From Xylophilus sp. Leaf220 (GTDB lineage: Bacteria; Pseudomonadota; Gammaproteobacteria; Burkholderiales; Burkholderiaceae_C), in the NCBI RefSeq assembly GCF_001421705.1, contig NZ_LMKO01000024.1, positions 28,399-92,398 on the forward strand: a stretch of 64,000 nucleotides of DNA, given 5' to 3'. Positions 32,347 through 41,964 of this stretch are shown here, piece by piece (the first letter of the stretch is position 1; each line of letters starts with the position of its first letter). A program made the position numbers and the translations under genes. The notes beneath the pieces were generated by a model. It was not told where the DNA came from and did not search any database. It was given only the letters and a program-made list of their open reading frames with translations.

Positions 32347-34278
32347 ATGAGCGGGCTGCTGAACGTCGGCACCCGGGCGCTGCTGGCCAACCAGGCCGCG
32401 CTCTCGACCACCGGCCACAACATCGCCAACGTCAACACCGTCGGCTACTCGCGCCAGACGGTGGTGATGGGCCAGGTGCAGGGCCAGAACACCGGCAGCG
32501 GCTATATCGGCAAGGGCGTGCAGATCGTCACGGTCGACCGCCAGCACAGCGACTTCCTGATCAAGCAGAGCACCGCGGCCAATTCGGTCGCCGCAGGCGA
32601 CACCGCGCGCGCCACCAAGCTCTACCAGATGGAGGACGTGTTCCCCGGCGGCGCGACCGGCCTGGGCGCGGCGATCACCGACCTGATGGGCGCCTTCAGC
32701 GACGCGGCGATCACCCCCACCGACCTGACCGCCCGCTCGGTCGCGCTGGCCCGCACCGACGAGCTGGCCACCCGCTTCAACAACGCGTCGGCCCGGCTCG
32801 ACGACCTGGCCAGCTCCACCAAGCAGGAGCTGGGCTCGGCCGTCACCGCGGTCAACCGGCTCACCGCGCAGATCGCCGAGGTCAACGAGCAGATCGCCCG
32901 CGCCACCAGCAGCGGCCATGCGCCCAACGACCTGCTGGACAAGCGCGACCAGTTCATCAACGACCTGAACGGCTACGTGCAGACCTCGCAGCTGGCGGCC
33001 GAGGACGGCACCGTCAACGTGTTCCTGGGCAGCCAGCCGCTGGTGCTGGGCGTGACGGTGACGCCGCTGACGCTCAACACCGACGACCCGACCGGCGCCA
33101 AGCTGACCATCGTGCGCAACAACGCGACGACGGTGCTCGACGAGAACACCATCGGCGGCGGCAGCATCGCCGGCCTGCTGAAGTTCAACAACGGCGACCT
33201 GGCCGACGCCCGCAACCAGCTGGGCCGGATGGCGGTGACCGTGTCCTCGCTGGTCAATGCGCAGCATGCGGTGGGCGTAGACCTGAACGGCAAGCAGGGC
33301 ACCGCGCTCTTCACCACGCCGCAGGTGGACAACGTCTACGACAGCACCGGCGTGAAAAGCACCGCGGTGGGCGTGACGCTCACCGACACCACCGCGCTGA
33401 AGGCGACCAACTACGAACTGCACTTCGACGCCGCCGGAACCGGCGGCACGCTGATCCGCACCTCCGACGGCAGCAAGGAAGCGTTCACCATCGCCGGTGG
33501 CGCCCTGACCTTCGCCGGCGGCACCGCCGCCACGCTCGACGGACTGCGCTTCGCCGTCGGCACGCCGGCGCCCGCGGGCAACAGCACCCTCACCGCCAAG
33601 CCTTTCGAGGTGTCGGCCGCGAAGATCAAGAGCACCGTCTCCGATCCGCGCGCACTGGCCGTGGCCAGCCCGATCCAGCCGACGCTGGGCACCACCAACA
33701 CCGGCACGCTGGCGGTGGCCTCGATCGCCGCCACGCCGGCGCTGGCGCTGCCCACCAGCAACCTGACGCTGACCTTCGCGAAGGCGGTGGCCCCGTCGAC
33801 GCAGGACACCTACAGCTATACCGACGCCGGCGGCGCCACCGTCATGGCCAACTACGTGCCGGGCCAGGCGATCGTGGTCGAAGGCCGCAGCATCACCCTG
33901 AAGGGCACGCCCGCGGCCGGCGACACCGTCACCATCGGCGCGGCCACTGCGGCCTACCGCGGCACCAGCGCCGGCAACGCGGGCGCCCTGGCCGGCATCG
34001 CCGACGTGGCGGCGTTCGACGGCGCGACCGTCTCGGACGGCTACTCCGGCATCATCGCCGGCGTGGGGCTGCGGGTACAGAACGCGCAGTACGCGTCGCA
34101 GGTGTCGTCGTCCATCGCCAAGAGCCTGACGGCCGACAAGACCGCCATCTCGGGCGTCAACCTCGACGAGGAAGCCGGCAACCTGCTGATGTACCAGCAG
34201 GCCTACCAGGCGTCGGCCAAGCTGATCCAGGTGTCGCAGAGCATCTTCGACTCGCTGATCCAGACCATGGGCCGCTGA
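32347..34278 (+). CDS. flgK: Hook-filament junction protein FlgK (HAP1)
   Basis: A 643-residue hook-associated protein linking hook to filament. The N-terminal rod/hook motif is QAALSTTGHNIANVNTVGYS. The C-terminal helix contains GVNLDEEAGNLLMYQQAYQA. The middle (~340-560) is enlarged relative to E. coli FlgK (547 residues), with beta-rich repeats and a VVEGRSITLKGTPAAGDTV module that recurs, diverged, in FlgL. It is exported with the help of the FlgN chaperone. Confidence 0.96.
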   Translation: MSGLLNVGTRALLANQAALSTTGHNIANVNTVGYSRQTVVMGQVQGQNTGSGYIGKGVQIVTVDRQHSDFLIKQSTAANSVAAGDTARATKLYQMEDVFPGGATGLGAAITDLMGAFSDAAITPTDLTARSVALARTDELATRFNNASARLDDLASSTKQELGSAVTAVNRLTAQIAEVNEQIARATSSGHAPNDLLDKRDQFINDLNGYVQTSQLAAEDGTVNVFLGSQPLVLGVTVTPLTLNTDDPTGAKLTIVRNNATTVLDENTIGGGSIAGLLKFNNGDLADARNQLGRMAVTVSSLVNAQHAVGVDLNGKQGTALFTTPQVDNVYDSTGVKSTAVGVTLTDTTALKATNYELHFDAAGTGGTLIRTSDGSKEAFTIAGGALTFAGGTAATLDGLRFAVGTPAPAGNSTLTAKPFEVSAAKIKSTVSDPRALAVASPIQPTLGTTNTGTLAVASIAATPALALPTSNLTLTFAKAVAPSTQDTYSYTDAGGATVMANYVPGQAIVVEGRSITLKGTPAAGDTVTIGAATAAYRGTSAGNAGALAGIADVAAFDGATVSDGYSGIIAGVGLRVQNAQYASQVSSSIAKSLTADKTAISGVNLDEEAGNLLMYQQAYQASAKLIQVSQSIFDSLIQTMGR

Positions 34279-34304
34279 CGCGCCGCATTGCAGGAGACCA
34301 CCCC

Positions 34305-35546
34305 GTGACCGCACCCTTTTCCCGCATGGGCACCGCCAACTCCTACGAGACGGCGCTGCGCAACCTCTCGGCCCGGCAGAACTCGCTCGTCACCCTGCAG
34401 GGCCAGATGAGCGCCAACAAGTCGGTGCTGCGCGGCAGCGACGACCCGACCGCCGCTGCCGCGGCCGAGCGCGCCACCACCCGGCTCTCGCGCATCGACT
34501 CGGAGCAGCGCGCCCTGGCCGCCCAGCGCAACACGATCCAGAACGCCGAGAGCACGCTCGGCAGCGTCAACTCGGCGATCCAGGATTTCCGCGACTTGGT
34601 GGTGCAGGCCGGCAGCGGCGTCTACAACGCGACCGACCGGGCCAGCATCGCGCAGCAGCTTACCTCGCTGCGCGACCAGATCCTGGCCTATGCCAACGAG
34701 AAGGACACCAACGGCCAGCCGCTCTTCGGCGGCCTGGGCAGCGGCGTGGCGCCCTTCGTCGACGGCAGCGGCAACGTGAGCTACGACGCGGTCGCCGGCC
34801 AGAACGCCAGCGCCGGCAACGCGATCTCCAACACGATCGACGGCAAGGCGACCTTCATGAACGTGCCCACCGGCAACGGCGTGTTCACCGTCGACCTGGC
34901 CAAGGACGCGACCGGCAAGGTGACCAACACCGGCACCGCCTCGACCGACGCGGGCAAGGTGACCGACCCGTCGGCCCTCACCGGCAACGGCTACAGCATC
35001 AGCTTCGCGCTCGACGCGGCCGGCAAGACCACCTACACCGTCACCAACACCACGACCGGCACCGCCGCGCTCACCAACCAGCCCTATGTCGCCGGCAACG
35101 CGATCGCGTTCGACGGCCTCTCGCTGACCGTCAAGGGCAACCCGGCGGTGGGCGACACGATCAACGTCGGCACCAGCACCACCAGCAACCTGTTCAAGAC
35201 GCTGGACGACGCGATCTCCACCATCGGCAAGGCGGGCGCCAACGTCGGCGCGATCGGCCAGGCGGTGACCAACGCGCTGGTGCAGCTCGACGCGGGCCTG
35301 ACCCGTACCTCGGCCAGCCGCGGCTACGCCGGCGAGCTGCTCAACCGGGCCGACCGGATCAGCGACGTGCAGGATGCGCGCACCACGCAGGTCACCTCCG
35401 ACCTGTCGGTGGCCGAGGGCTCCGACCAGGACAGCCAGATCAAGCGCATCTCGGATTTCCAGAACCAGCAGACCGGCTACTCGGCCGCGCTGCAGTCGTA
35501 CGCGCAGATCCAGAAGCTGTCGCTGTTCAACTTCATCGGCGGCTGA
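34305..35546 (+). CDS. flgL: Hook-filament junction protein FlgL (HAP3)
   Basis: A 413-residue flagellin-like junction protein. N-terminal MGTANSYETALRNLSARQNS and LRGSDDPTAAAAAERAT are conserved with flagellins, and the C-terminus ends in LQSYAQIQKLSLFNFIGG. A GTG at 34305 with a CAGGAG site 12 nt upstream starts it; an internal ATG at 34326 is possible. The central insert (~160-300) contains NAIAFDGLSLTVKGNPAVGD, similar to the FlgK module. E. coli FlgL has 317 residues, so the exposed domain is enlarged. Confidence 0.95.
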   Translation: MTAPFSRMGTANSYETALRNLSARQNSLVTLQGQMSANKSVLRGSDDPTAAAAAERATTRLSRIDSEQRALAAQRNTIQNAESTLGSVNSAIQDFRDLVVQAGSGVYNATDRASIAQQLTSLRDQILAYANEKDTNGQPLFGGLGSGVAPFVDGSGNVSYDAVAGQNASAGNAISNTIDGKATFMNVPTGNGVFTVDLAKDATGKVTNTGTASTDAGKVTDPSALTGNGYSISFALDAAGKTTYTVTNTTTGTAALTNQPYVAGNAIAFDGLSLTVKGNPAVGDTINVGTSTTSNLFKTLDDAISTIGKAGANVGAIGQAVTNALVQLDAGLTRTSASRGYAGELLNRADRISDVQDARTTQVTSDLSVAEGSDQDSQIKRISDFQNQQTGYSAALQSYAQIQKLSLFNFIGG

Positions 35547-35630
35547 TCGTTTGCCCCGGGGCCGCAGGCCGGGCCGCCCGGCTACGATGGCGCCCTCGAT
35601 CCGATCCCACGCCTCTGCGCCGCGCACTGC

Positions 35631-36911
35631 ATGACCGCTTCCGTTCTCGACAGCATCACCCTCGGCTACCAGCCGCTCTGGGGACCGCGCCGCACGCTGG
35701 CGGGCGTGGCGCTCTTCGTGCGCACCGTGGACGCCGGGGTGGACGCCCAGCATCTGCTCGACGCCATCCAGGACCTGCTGCCGGCCGAGGCACCGCCCCT
35801 CTTCCTGGTGGTGCAGTCGCAGCGCCTGCTGATCGACCTGCTCGACCATGCGCGGCCGCCGCTGCCCGCCGGCCGCACGCCCACCTTCTCCACCAACGGA
35901 TTGTTCGCCCCCACCATCGTCGTGATGGCCGAGGCCCTGGGCCGGCCGGGCGTGGCCGAATCGGTGCGGCGCGCCTACCGCCGCGGGCTGCAGCTGGTCT
36001 GGAAGGGCGACGCCGCCCTGCCGCCCGACCACACGATCGCCAACTGCTTCGCCCGCCACTGGCTGACGCTGCCGCCCGGCATGGCCGCCCAGGCGCTGCA
36101 CGAGGCACGGCGCCCTGCGCCCGACTACGGCAGCGGCCAGGCCGTGCCGCCGGGCATCTGGCCGCCGGGCCACATCTTCGGCGAGCTGCCGAGCCTGGCC
36201 CTGGCCGACTATTGCCTGCAGCGCTGCGGCGCGCTGGCCGTGGCCGGCTGGCCGGCCGAAGACACCGTCTACCACCTGCGCCACAAGCCGCTGGAGCCGG
36301 AGCACGCGGTGGTGCTGGCGACGCTGCAGGCGCTGGAGGCCGACCGCCCGGCCGAGCAGGTCGACCGCATCCTCTGCGACGACCCGCTGCTCGCCTACCG
36401 CTTCCTGGTGTATGCCAACTCGCCGGGCGTGGGACTGCGCGGCAAGGCCGAATCGGTCCGGCACGCGCTGATGATGCTGGGCACCTCGACCCTGGCACGC
36501 TGGCTGGCCGAGCAGCTGCCCCACGCCAGCCACGACACCGCGCTGCGGCCGGTGAAGGCCACCCTGGTGCTGCGCGGCCGGCTGATGGAGCACCTGCTGG
36601 AGTCGGGCGTGGAAGGCGCACTGCGCCGCGAAGTCGCGATGTGCGGCCTGTTCTCGGGCCTGGACCACCTGCTCGACCAGCCGCTGGGCGCGATCCTCAA
36701 CAGCCTGCCGCTGTCGAGCCGGCTCTACGACGCGGCGGTGCTCCACACCGGCCCCTACGCCGAGGCGCTGCAGATGGCGATGGCCCTGGAATCGGCCGAC
36801 ACGCCCGCCACCCATGCGCTGGGCAAGCGCCACGGCATGCCGCCCGAGGACGTCAACCGCTCGCTGCTGCGGGTGGTGGCCGGCCTGCAGGCAGATGCGC
36901 TGCTGATCTAG
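35631..36911 (+). CDS. HDOD-domain signalling protein
   Basis: A 426-residue soluble protein. The C-terminal half (~225-426) is an HDOD domain: LEADRPAEQVDRILCDDPLL, then YRFLVYANSPGVGLRG, VRHALMMLGTSTLARWL and EVAMCGLFSGLDHLLDQPLG. HDOD domains are HD-like folds usually lacking the metal-binding HD pair and found in signalling and stress regulators. The N-terminal ~200 residues may be a degenerate EAL-like domain, as in the YuxH/CdgJ group, but no ELLxR or EAL motif is seen (it starts SITLGYQPLWG). It lies 84 bp after flgL on the same strand, so a link to motility control is plausible. Confidence 0.75.
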   Translation: MTASVLDSITLGYQPLWGPRRTLAGVALFVRTVDAGVDAQHLLDAIQDLLPAEAPPLFLVVQSQRLLIDLLDHARPPLPAGRTPTFSTNGLFAPTIVVMAEALGRPGVAESVRRAYRRGLQLVWKGDAALPPDHTIANCFARHWLTLPPGMAAQALHEARRPAPDYGSGQAVPPGIWPPGHIFGELPSLALADYCLQRCGALAVAGWPAEDTVYHLRHKPLEPEHAVVLATLQALEADRPAEQVDRILCDDPLLAYRFLVYANSPGVGLRGKAESVRHALMMLGTSTLARWLAEQLPHASHDTALRPVKATLVLRGRLMEHLLESGVEGALRREVAMCGLFSGLDHLLDQPLGAILNSLPLSSRLYDAAVLHTGPYAEALQMAMALESADTPATHALGKRHGMPPEDVNRSLLRVVAGLQADALLI

Positions 36912-36993
36912 CGAGCCGGCCTGCGGCGGCAGGCCTGCCTCTCGCCCCGGCCCGGGCGGTATGCTCGTCGCCCCTTCACCCGGCAGACGGCGC

Positions 36994-37665
36994 ATGACCC
37001 CCACTTCCTCCCCCATCGAGATCGAGACCGGCCCGCAGCCGCGCGCCAGCATCGTCGTGCTGCACGGCCTGGGCGCCAGCGGCGAGGATTTCGTGCCCTT
37101 CGCCGACGAACTGGACCTGGCCGCCGTCGGCCCGGTGCGCTTCGTGTTCCCCTTCGCGCCGGTGCAGCCGGTCACCATCAACGGCGGCTATGCGATGCCC
37201 GCGTGGTACGACATCTTCCCCGAGGTCGGCGGCCAGCGGCAGGAGGACGACGCCGGCCTGCGCCGCTCGCAGGCGCTGCTGGAGGCGCTGATCGCGCAGG
37301 AGAAGGCCCGGGGCGTGCCGGCCGGCCGCATCGTCGTCGCCGGCTTCTCGCAGGGCTGCGCGATGGCGCTGATGACCGGCGTGCGCCATGCCGAGCCGCT
37401 GGCCGGCATCGTCGGCCTGTCGGGCTACCTGCCGGTGGCGGCCACCACCGCCGCCGAGCGCAGCGCCGCGAACCGGCGCACGCCGATCTTCCTGGCCCAC
37501 GGACGGCAGGACGGCGTGGTGACGCTGCCCCGCGCCGAGGCGACGCGCGACGCGCTGCAGGCGCTGGGCTACCCGGTCGAGTGGCATACCTACCCGATGC
37601 AGCACACGGTATGCCCGCAGGAAGTGGCCGACCTCAACCGGTTCCTGCTGCAGGTTCTGGGCTGA
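36994..37665 (+). CDS. Carboxylesterase/phospholipase of the alpha/beta-hydrolase fold
   Basis: A 223-residue cytoplasmic esterase of the Abhydrolase_2 (lysophospholipase/carboxylesterase) family. The catalytic triad is Ser119 in GFSQG, Asp173 in HGRQDGVV and His204 in PMQHTV. The N-terminal VVLHGLGASGEDFVPFADEL supplies the oxyanion hole. Length and motif order match the family (about 220 residues). The ATG at 36994 is preferred to one at 36961, which adds a poorly conserved basic leader. It appears to be monocistronic; a perfect GGCCTGC/GCAGGCC hairpin lies at 36916-36933 upstream. Confidence 0.9.
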   Translation: MTPTSSPIEIETGPQPRASIVVLHGLGASGEDFVPFADELDLAAVGPVRFVFPFAPVQPVTINGGYAMPAWYDIFPEVGGQRQEDDAGLRRSQALLEALIAQEKARGVPAGRIVVAGFSQGCAMALMTGVRHAEPLAGIVGLSGYLPVAATTAAERSAANRRTPIFLAHGRQDGVVTLPRAEATRDALQALGYPVEWHTYPMQHTVCPQEVADLNRFLLQVLG

Positions 37666-37693
37666 ACCTGCATCCTGCGCGCATGATCTTTTG

Positions 37694-37752
37694 ACCGGAT
37701 CGGCCTCCAGCCGGCGCTGCAAGCCGACCACCAGCTATACATTCGATAGCAC
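37694..37752 (+). repeat. Dispersed palindromic repeat, copy C
   Basis: Same family as copies A and B. The GC-rich arm has changed to CCGGATCGGCCTCCAGCCGG, but the 3' module ACCACCAGCTATACATTCGA followed by TAGCA is well kept, with GCTAT/ATAGC inverted. It lies between the esterase and gshA. Confidence 0.65.
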
Positions 37753-37847
37753 GCGGTCGGCGGCGGGCGGGCATTGCGGCGAATACGGGCGCAAATCTCC
37801 GGGCGGTGTTACCGTGCGGGCCAGCAAATTCCAAGAATGAAGAAACC

Positions 37848-39407
37848 ATGGGCGAACTGCAACAGCGGCTGGAGGCACTGACGCCCGGCAGCCTCACCGG
37901 CATCCGGCGCGGCATCGAGAAGGAAAGCCTGCGATCGCGTGCCGACGGCAAGCTGTCGCTGACGCCGCATCCGGCGGCACTGGGCTCGGCCCTGACGCAT
38001 CCCCACATCACCACCGATTTCAGCGAATCGCAGCTGGAGCTGATCACCGGCGTGCACGCCGGCGTCGAGGCCTGCCTGGACGAGCTGCACGAGGTGCACC
38101 GCTTCGTCGCCCAGTCGGTCGCGCCCGGGGCCGACGAGCTGATGTGGGCATCGAGCATGCCCTGCGGCCTGCCCTCGGACGAGACGATCCCGATCGGCCG
38201 CTACGGCACCTCGAACGTCGGCCGCGCCAAGAGCGTCTACCGCATGGGCCTGGGCCACCGCTACGGCCGACGGATGCAGACCATCTCGGGCATCCACTAC
38301 AACTGGTCGATGCCGGGCCTCTCCAGCGCGCAGTACTTCGCGCTGATCCGCAACTTCCGCCGGCACGCGTTCCTGCCGCTGGTGCTGTTCGGCGCCTCGC
38401 CGGCGGTGTGCGAGAGCTTCGTCGAAGGCCGGCCGCACGAGCTGCAGCGCATCGGCGACTACACGATGCACATGCCCCACGGCACCTCGCTGCGCATGGG
38501 CCGGCTGGGCTACCAGAGCGAGGCGCAGGCGTCGCTCTCGGTCAGCTACAACTGCCTGGAAGGCTACGGCGCCTCGCTGCACGAGGCCCTCACCCAACCC
38601 TACCCGGCGTACGAGACCATCGGCGTGCGCAACCTGGGCGGCGAATACAACCAGCTGGCCACCACGCTGCTGCAGATCGAGAACGAGTTCTACGGCACGA
38701 TTCGCCCCAAACGCACCATCTTCCCCGGCGAACGGCCGCTGCACGCGCTGCGCGAACGCGGCGTGGAGTACGTCGAGGTGCGGCTGATGGACCTGGACCC
38801 GTTCGAGCCGCTGGGCATCAGCCCGCGCACCGTGCGGCTGCTCGACGTGTTCCTGCTGCACTGCCTGCTGGCCGAAAGCCCCGACGACAGCCCCGAGGAG
38901 ATCGCCGAGATCGGCCACAACCAGCACCTGGTGGCCGCCCGCGGCCGCGAGCCCGGCCTGCGGCTGCAGCGCCGCGGCCGCGCCGTCTTGCTGATGGACT
39001 GGGCCGCCGAGATCCTGGCCGAATGCGTGCCCCTGGCCGCCGCGCTGGACGCGGTCGACGGCGGCAGCCTGCATGCCGAGGCGGTGCGCGCCGCCGAGGC
39101 GTCGCTCGCCGCGCCGCAGACGCTGCCCTCGGCCCGGGTGCTGAAGGCGATGGCGCAGGACCACGGCAACTCCTTCGTCGACTTCATCCGCAGCCGCTCG
39201 CTCGCCACCCGCGACGCGCTGCTGGCTACGCCCCTGCCCGCAGATCGCCAGGCCGCGTTCGCGCTGATGGCCCAGCAGTCGGTCGATGCGCAGAAGGCGA
39301 TCGAGGCGGCCGACACGCTGCCCTTCGAGCAGTACCGCGAGCAGTACGTCTCGCCCACGCGGCTGATGCCGCGGACGATGCAGGCGCGGGCCGCGCAGCC
39401 GGCCTGA
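37848..39407 (+). CDS. gshA: Glutamate-cysteine ligase
   Basis: A 519-residue type 1 gamma-glutamylcysteine synthetase, the first and rate-limiting step of glutathione synthesis. Conserved segments are IEKESLRSRADGKLS, the substrate/metal region TDFSESQLELITGV, ISGIHYNWSMPGL and EVRLMDLDPFEPLGIS. Length matches E. coli GshA (518). The ATG at 37848 (MGELQQRLEAL) fits the family N-terminus; an upstream extension to 37806 is unlikely. It converges with the amidohydrolase gene, and no clear terminator lies in the 41-bp gap. Confidence 0.96.
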   Translation: MGELQQRLEALTPGSLTGIRRGIEKESLRSRADGKLSLTPHPAALGSALTHPHITTDFSESQLELITGVHAGVEACLDELHEVHRFVAQSVAPGADELMWASSMPCGLPSDETIPIGRYGTSNVGRAKSVYRMGLGHRYGRRMQTISGIHYNWSMPGLSSAQYFALIRNFRRHAFLPLVLFGASPAVCESFVEGRPHELQRIGDYTMHMPHGTSLRMGRLGYQSEAQASLSVSYNCLEGYGASLHEALTQPYPAYETIGVRNLGGEYNQLATTLLQIENEFYGTIRPKRTIFPGERPLHALRERGVEYVEVRLMDLDPFEPLGISPRTVRLLDVFLLHCLLAESPDDSPEEIAEIGHNQHLVAARGREPGLRLQRRGRAVLLMDWAAEILAECVPLAAALDAVDGGSLHAEAVRAAEASLAAPQTLPSARVLKAMAQDHGNSFVDFIRSRSLATRDALLATPLPADRQAAFALMAQQSVDAQKAIEAADTLPFEQYREQYVSPTRLMPRTMQARAAQPA

Positions 39408-39448
39408 CACACCGCGCGCCGCGGGGTGCGCAGCTCCGGCCGGTTCGG

Positions 39449-40705
39449 CTAGACGGCGGCCGGCAGGCCGACGCGGCGGTGGAAGCGGCCGCCCTGCATC
39501 ACCATCGGCATCGCGGCCTCGCGCTGCAGCAGGGTGATGTCCTCGAGCGGATTGCCGTCGATCACCAGCAGGTCGGCGTGCGCACCCGGGGCCACGGTGC
39601 CGATGCGGCCTTCCTGGCGCATCAGCTCGGCGTTCACGCCGGTGGCGCTGCGCAGGACCTCGACCGCCGGCATGGCCGGCAGCCGCAGGGTGAACTCGTC
39701 GCTCTGCGACAGGTGCATGTCGCCCAGCAGGTCGGTGCCGAGCGCGATCTTCACGCCGGCCGCCCGGGCGATACGCAGCGCCTCGATGCCCTGGTTCTTC
39801 ACCCGCTCGGTCTTCTCCAGCATCGCGGCCGACCAGCCCAGCCTTCCGCCTTCCCGGCCCAGCGCGGCGTAGGTGGCGAGCGTCGGCACCAGGAAGGTCC
39901 CGGCGCGCGCCATCGCCTCGGCCGACGCCTGGTCGAGCAGGTTGCCGTGCTCGATCGAGCGCACGCCGCAGCGCACCGCCCTCAGGATCGCCTCGGGCGA
40001 GTACGCGTGAGCCATCACGTAGGTGCGGGCGGCGGTGGCCTCCTCGACGATGGCGGTCAGTTCCTCGATCGAATACTGGGTGCCTTCCAGCGGATCGCTG
40101 GGGGTGGAGACGCCGCCGCCGGCCATCACCTTGATCTGGTGGGCGCCGTTGCGGATCTCTTCCCGCACCGCGCGCCGCACCGGGCCCACGCCGTCGGCGA
40201 TGTGGCCCAGGATGCCCACCGCGCCGCAGCAGGCGCAGCCCACGTTCTGGAAGAAGGCCGGCCGGGTGTCGCCGTGGCCGCCGGTCTGCGACAGCGCGCG
40301 GCCCGCGATGAACAGGCGCGGCCCGGCGAAGATGCCCTGCTCCACCGCCTGCACCAGGCCGGCATCGGCACCGCCCGCATCGCGCACCGTGGTGAAGCCG
40401 CGGCCGAGCATGCCGGCCAGCACGTCCTTGGCCTGCGCGGTCACCAGCGACTGCGGCAGCATCGAGAGCTTGAAGAAATCGGGGATCGTGGCGGTGACGT
40501 GCACGTGCGCGTCGATCAGGCCGGGCATCAGGGTGCGGCCGGCCAGGTCGATCACCTCGGCGTCGTCCACCGGCAGGTCGCCGAAATCCACCGCCGCGAT
40601 GGTGCCGTCCTCCACCACCACGGTGGCGTGGGGCTTGAGCGCGTCGGACACGCCGTCGAACAGGTGGGCATTGCGAAAGACGAGACGTTTCAAGGGAGTT
40701 CTCAC
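39449..40705 (-). CDS. Metal-dependent amidohydrolase (imidazolonepropionase/prolidase-like)
   Basis: A 418-residue cytoplasmic amidohydrolase. Metal ligands are visible as the HxH in LIDAHVHVTAT, the carboxylated-lysine candidate in HQIKVMAGGG, histidines in MAHAYSPEA and IEHGNLL, and the Asp in IALGTDLLGD. It is closest in layout to the group of Xaa-Pro dipeptidases and lysine carboxypeptidases. Translation should start at a GTG at 40705 whose GTGA overlaps the upstream stop. It is the last gene of the liv operon, so the importer probably supplies its substrate, perhaps an amide or N-acyl amino acid. Confidence 0.82.
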   Translation of the reverse strand: MRTPLKRLVFRNAHLFDGVSDALKPHATVVVEDGTIAAVDFGDLPVDDAEVIDLAGRTLMPGLIDAHVHVTATIPDFFKLSMLPQSLVTAQAKDVLAGMLGRGFTTVRDAGGADAGLVQAVEQGIFAGPRLFIAGRALSQTGGHGDTRPAFFQNVGCACCGAVGILGHIADGVGPVRRAVREEIRNGAHQIKVMAGGGVSTPSDPLEGTQYSIEELTAIVEEATAARTYVMAHAYSPEAILRAVRCGVRSIEHGNLLDQASAEAMARAGTFLVPTLATYAALGREGGRLGWSAAMLEKTERVKNQGIEALRIARAAGVKIALGTDLLGDMHLSQSDEFTLRLPAMPAVEVLRSATGVNAELMRQEGRIGTVAPGAHADLLVIDGNPLEDITLLQREAAMPMVMQGGRFHRRVGLPAAV

Positions 40706-41262
40706 AAGGTTTGCAGAGTGGGTGCGGGACGCGTCGCAGCGGCCTGCCCGGCCGCCCAGGCGGCGCCGATCAGGTTCGCGAAAAGCTGGCATGTGGCGCT
40801 GTCCGACGGCCGGTACCAGCCGGCACGGTGCAGCAGGTTCAGGGTGCCGAGGGTGCGGCCCCGGAACCGGACCGGGACGTTGAGCGCCGATTGGCAGCCC
40901 AGCGCGAAGACGGCGTCGGCGTCGAAGAAGCGGCGCCGCACGGCGTCGGCGTCGGGCGACAGCTGCGGCTCGGAGGCGGTCAGCAGGCACTGCAGCCATG
41001 CATCGCCGCCGACAGGCTTGACGCCGCCGGCGGGATAGGCCGCGAGGTCGCTGGTGTGCATCCGCTCCAGCCCGTCGCCCGCGGGAGTCGTGCGCAGGAC
41101 GGTCAGCAGCCGGAAACCCGCCAGGGCCGCCAGCGCGTCCTGCACCGCCGCGTACAGCGCGGCATCGTCGGCGGAGCCGGCGAGCACGGCCGATGCGTCG
41201 GCCAGCCGGGCCAGCACGTCGGCCGGGTCGTGGGGGCCGCGTGCGTCGGACGCGGCGCTCAC
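40702..41262 (-). CDS. GAF-domain protein
   Basis: A 186-residue protein consisting mainly of one GAF domain (~15-175): LARLADASAVLAGSADDAAL, FRLLTVLRTTPAGDGLERMH, then ALNVPVRFRGRTLGTLNLLH. GAF domains bind small ligands. It carries no output domain. The GTG start at 41262 overlaps livF by 4 nt (GTGA), and its own stop overlaps the amidohydrolase start in the same way. The tight coupling suggests a ligand-sensing subunit of the pathway; similar free GAF proteins sit beside liv-type importers in related bacteria. Confidence 0.78.
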   Translation of the reverse strand: MSAASDARGPHDPADVLARLADASAVLAGSADDAALYAAVQDALAALAGFRLLTVLRTTPAGDGLERMHTSDLAAYPAGGVKPVGGDAWLQCLLTASEPQLSPDADAVRRRFFDADAVFALGCQSALNVPVRFRGRTLGTLNLLHRAGWYRPSDSATCQLFANLIGAAWAAGQAAATRPAPTLQTL

Positions 41263-41963
41263 GCGGCATGCCCCAGGTACAGCTCCACCGCGCGCGGGTC
41301 GTCCAGCAGCGTGGCGGCCGGCCCTTCCAGCGCCACCCGGCCCTGGTCGAGGATGTAGCCGCGGTGGCTGATCGCCAGCGCGTCGCGGGCGCGCTGCTCG
41401 ACCATCAGCACCGAGGCGCCCAGCGCCGGCAGCCGCGCGATGTGGGCGAAGATGCTCTTGGCCATGATCGGCGAGAGCGCGGCGGTCGGCTCGTCCAGGC
41501 AGACCAGGCGCGGCTTCGACATCAGCGCGCGGGCGAAGGCCAGCTGCTGGCGCTCGCCGCCCGACAGGCTGCCGGCCATGCGCCCCAGGAGCGGCTGCAG
41601 CACCGGGAACGCCGCCACCATCTCCTGGGCCCGCTGCCTGACGCCCGGGACGCCCTGTACCACCAGCAGGTTTTCCAGCACGGTGAGGCGGGGGAACACG
41701 TTGGCGATCTGCGGCACGTAGGCGATGCCGGCGGCGAGCCGCGTCTCGGTGGGGCTCGCGCCCAGCGCCTGGCCCTCCCACACCACCTCGCCGCGCATCC
41801 GCGGCAACAGGCCCATCAGCGCCTTCAGCATCGTCGACTTGCCGGCGCCGTTGGTGCCGGCCACGGTGACGATTTCGCCGGGCGCGACCACCAGGTCGAC
41901 GCCCTTCAGGATGTCGGCCTCGCCGTATCCGCCGGCCACGCCGGAGAGTGTCAGGACGTGCAT
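41259..41963 (-). CDS. livF: Branched-chain amino acid-type ABC transporter ATPase LivF
   Basis: A 234-residue ATPase. Walker A is GTNGAGKST, the signature is LSGGERQQLAFARAL, and Walker B is LVCLDEPTAALSP. The length is that of LivF (237 in E. coli). It pairs with LivG to drive the LivHM permease. The ATG at 41963 lies one base after the livG stop. Substrate cannot be read from the ATPase. Because an amidohydrolase follows, the system may carry amides or modified amino acids rather than leucine. Confidence 0.93.
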   Translation of the reverse strand: MHVLTLSGVAGGYGEADILKGVDLVVAPGEIVTVAGTNGAGKSTMLKALMGLLPRMRGEVVWEGQALGASPTETRLAAGIAYVPQIANVFPRLTVLENLLVVQGVPGVRQRAQEMVAAFPVLQPLLGRMAGSLSGGERQQLAFARALMSKPRLVCLDEPTAALSPIMAKSIFAHIARLPALGASVLMVEQRARDALAISHRGYILDQGRVALEGPAATLLDDPRAVELYLGHAA

Positions 41964-41964
41964 C

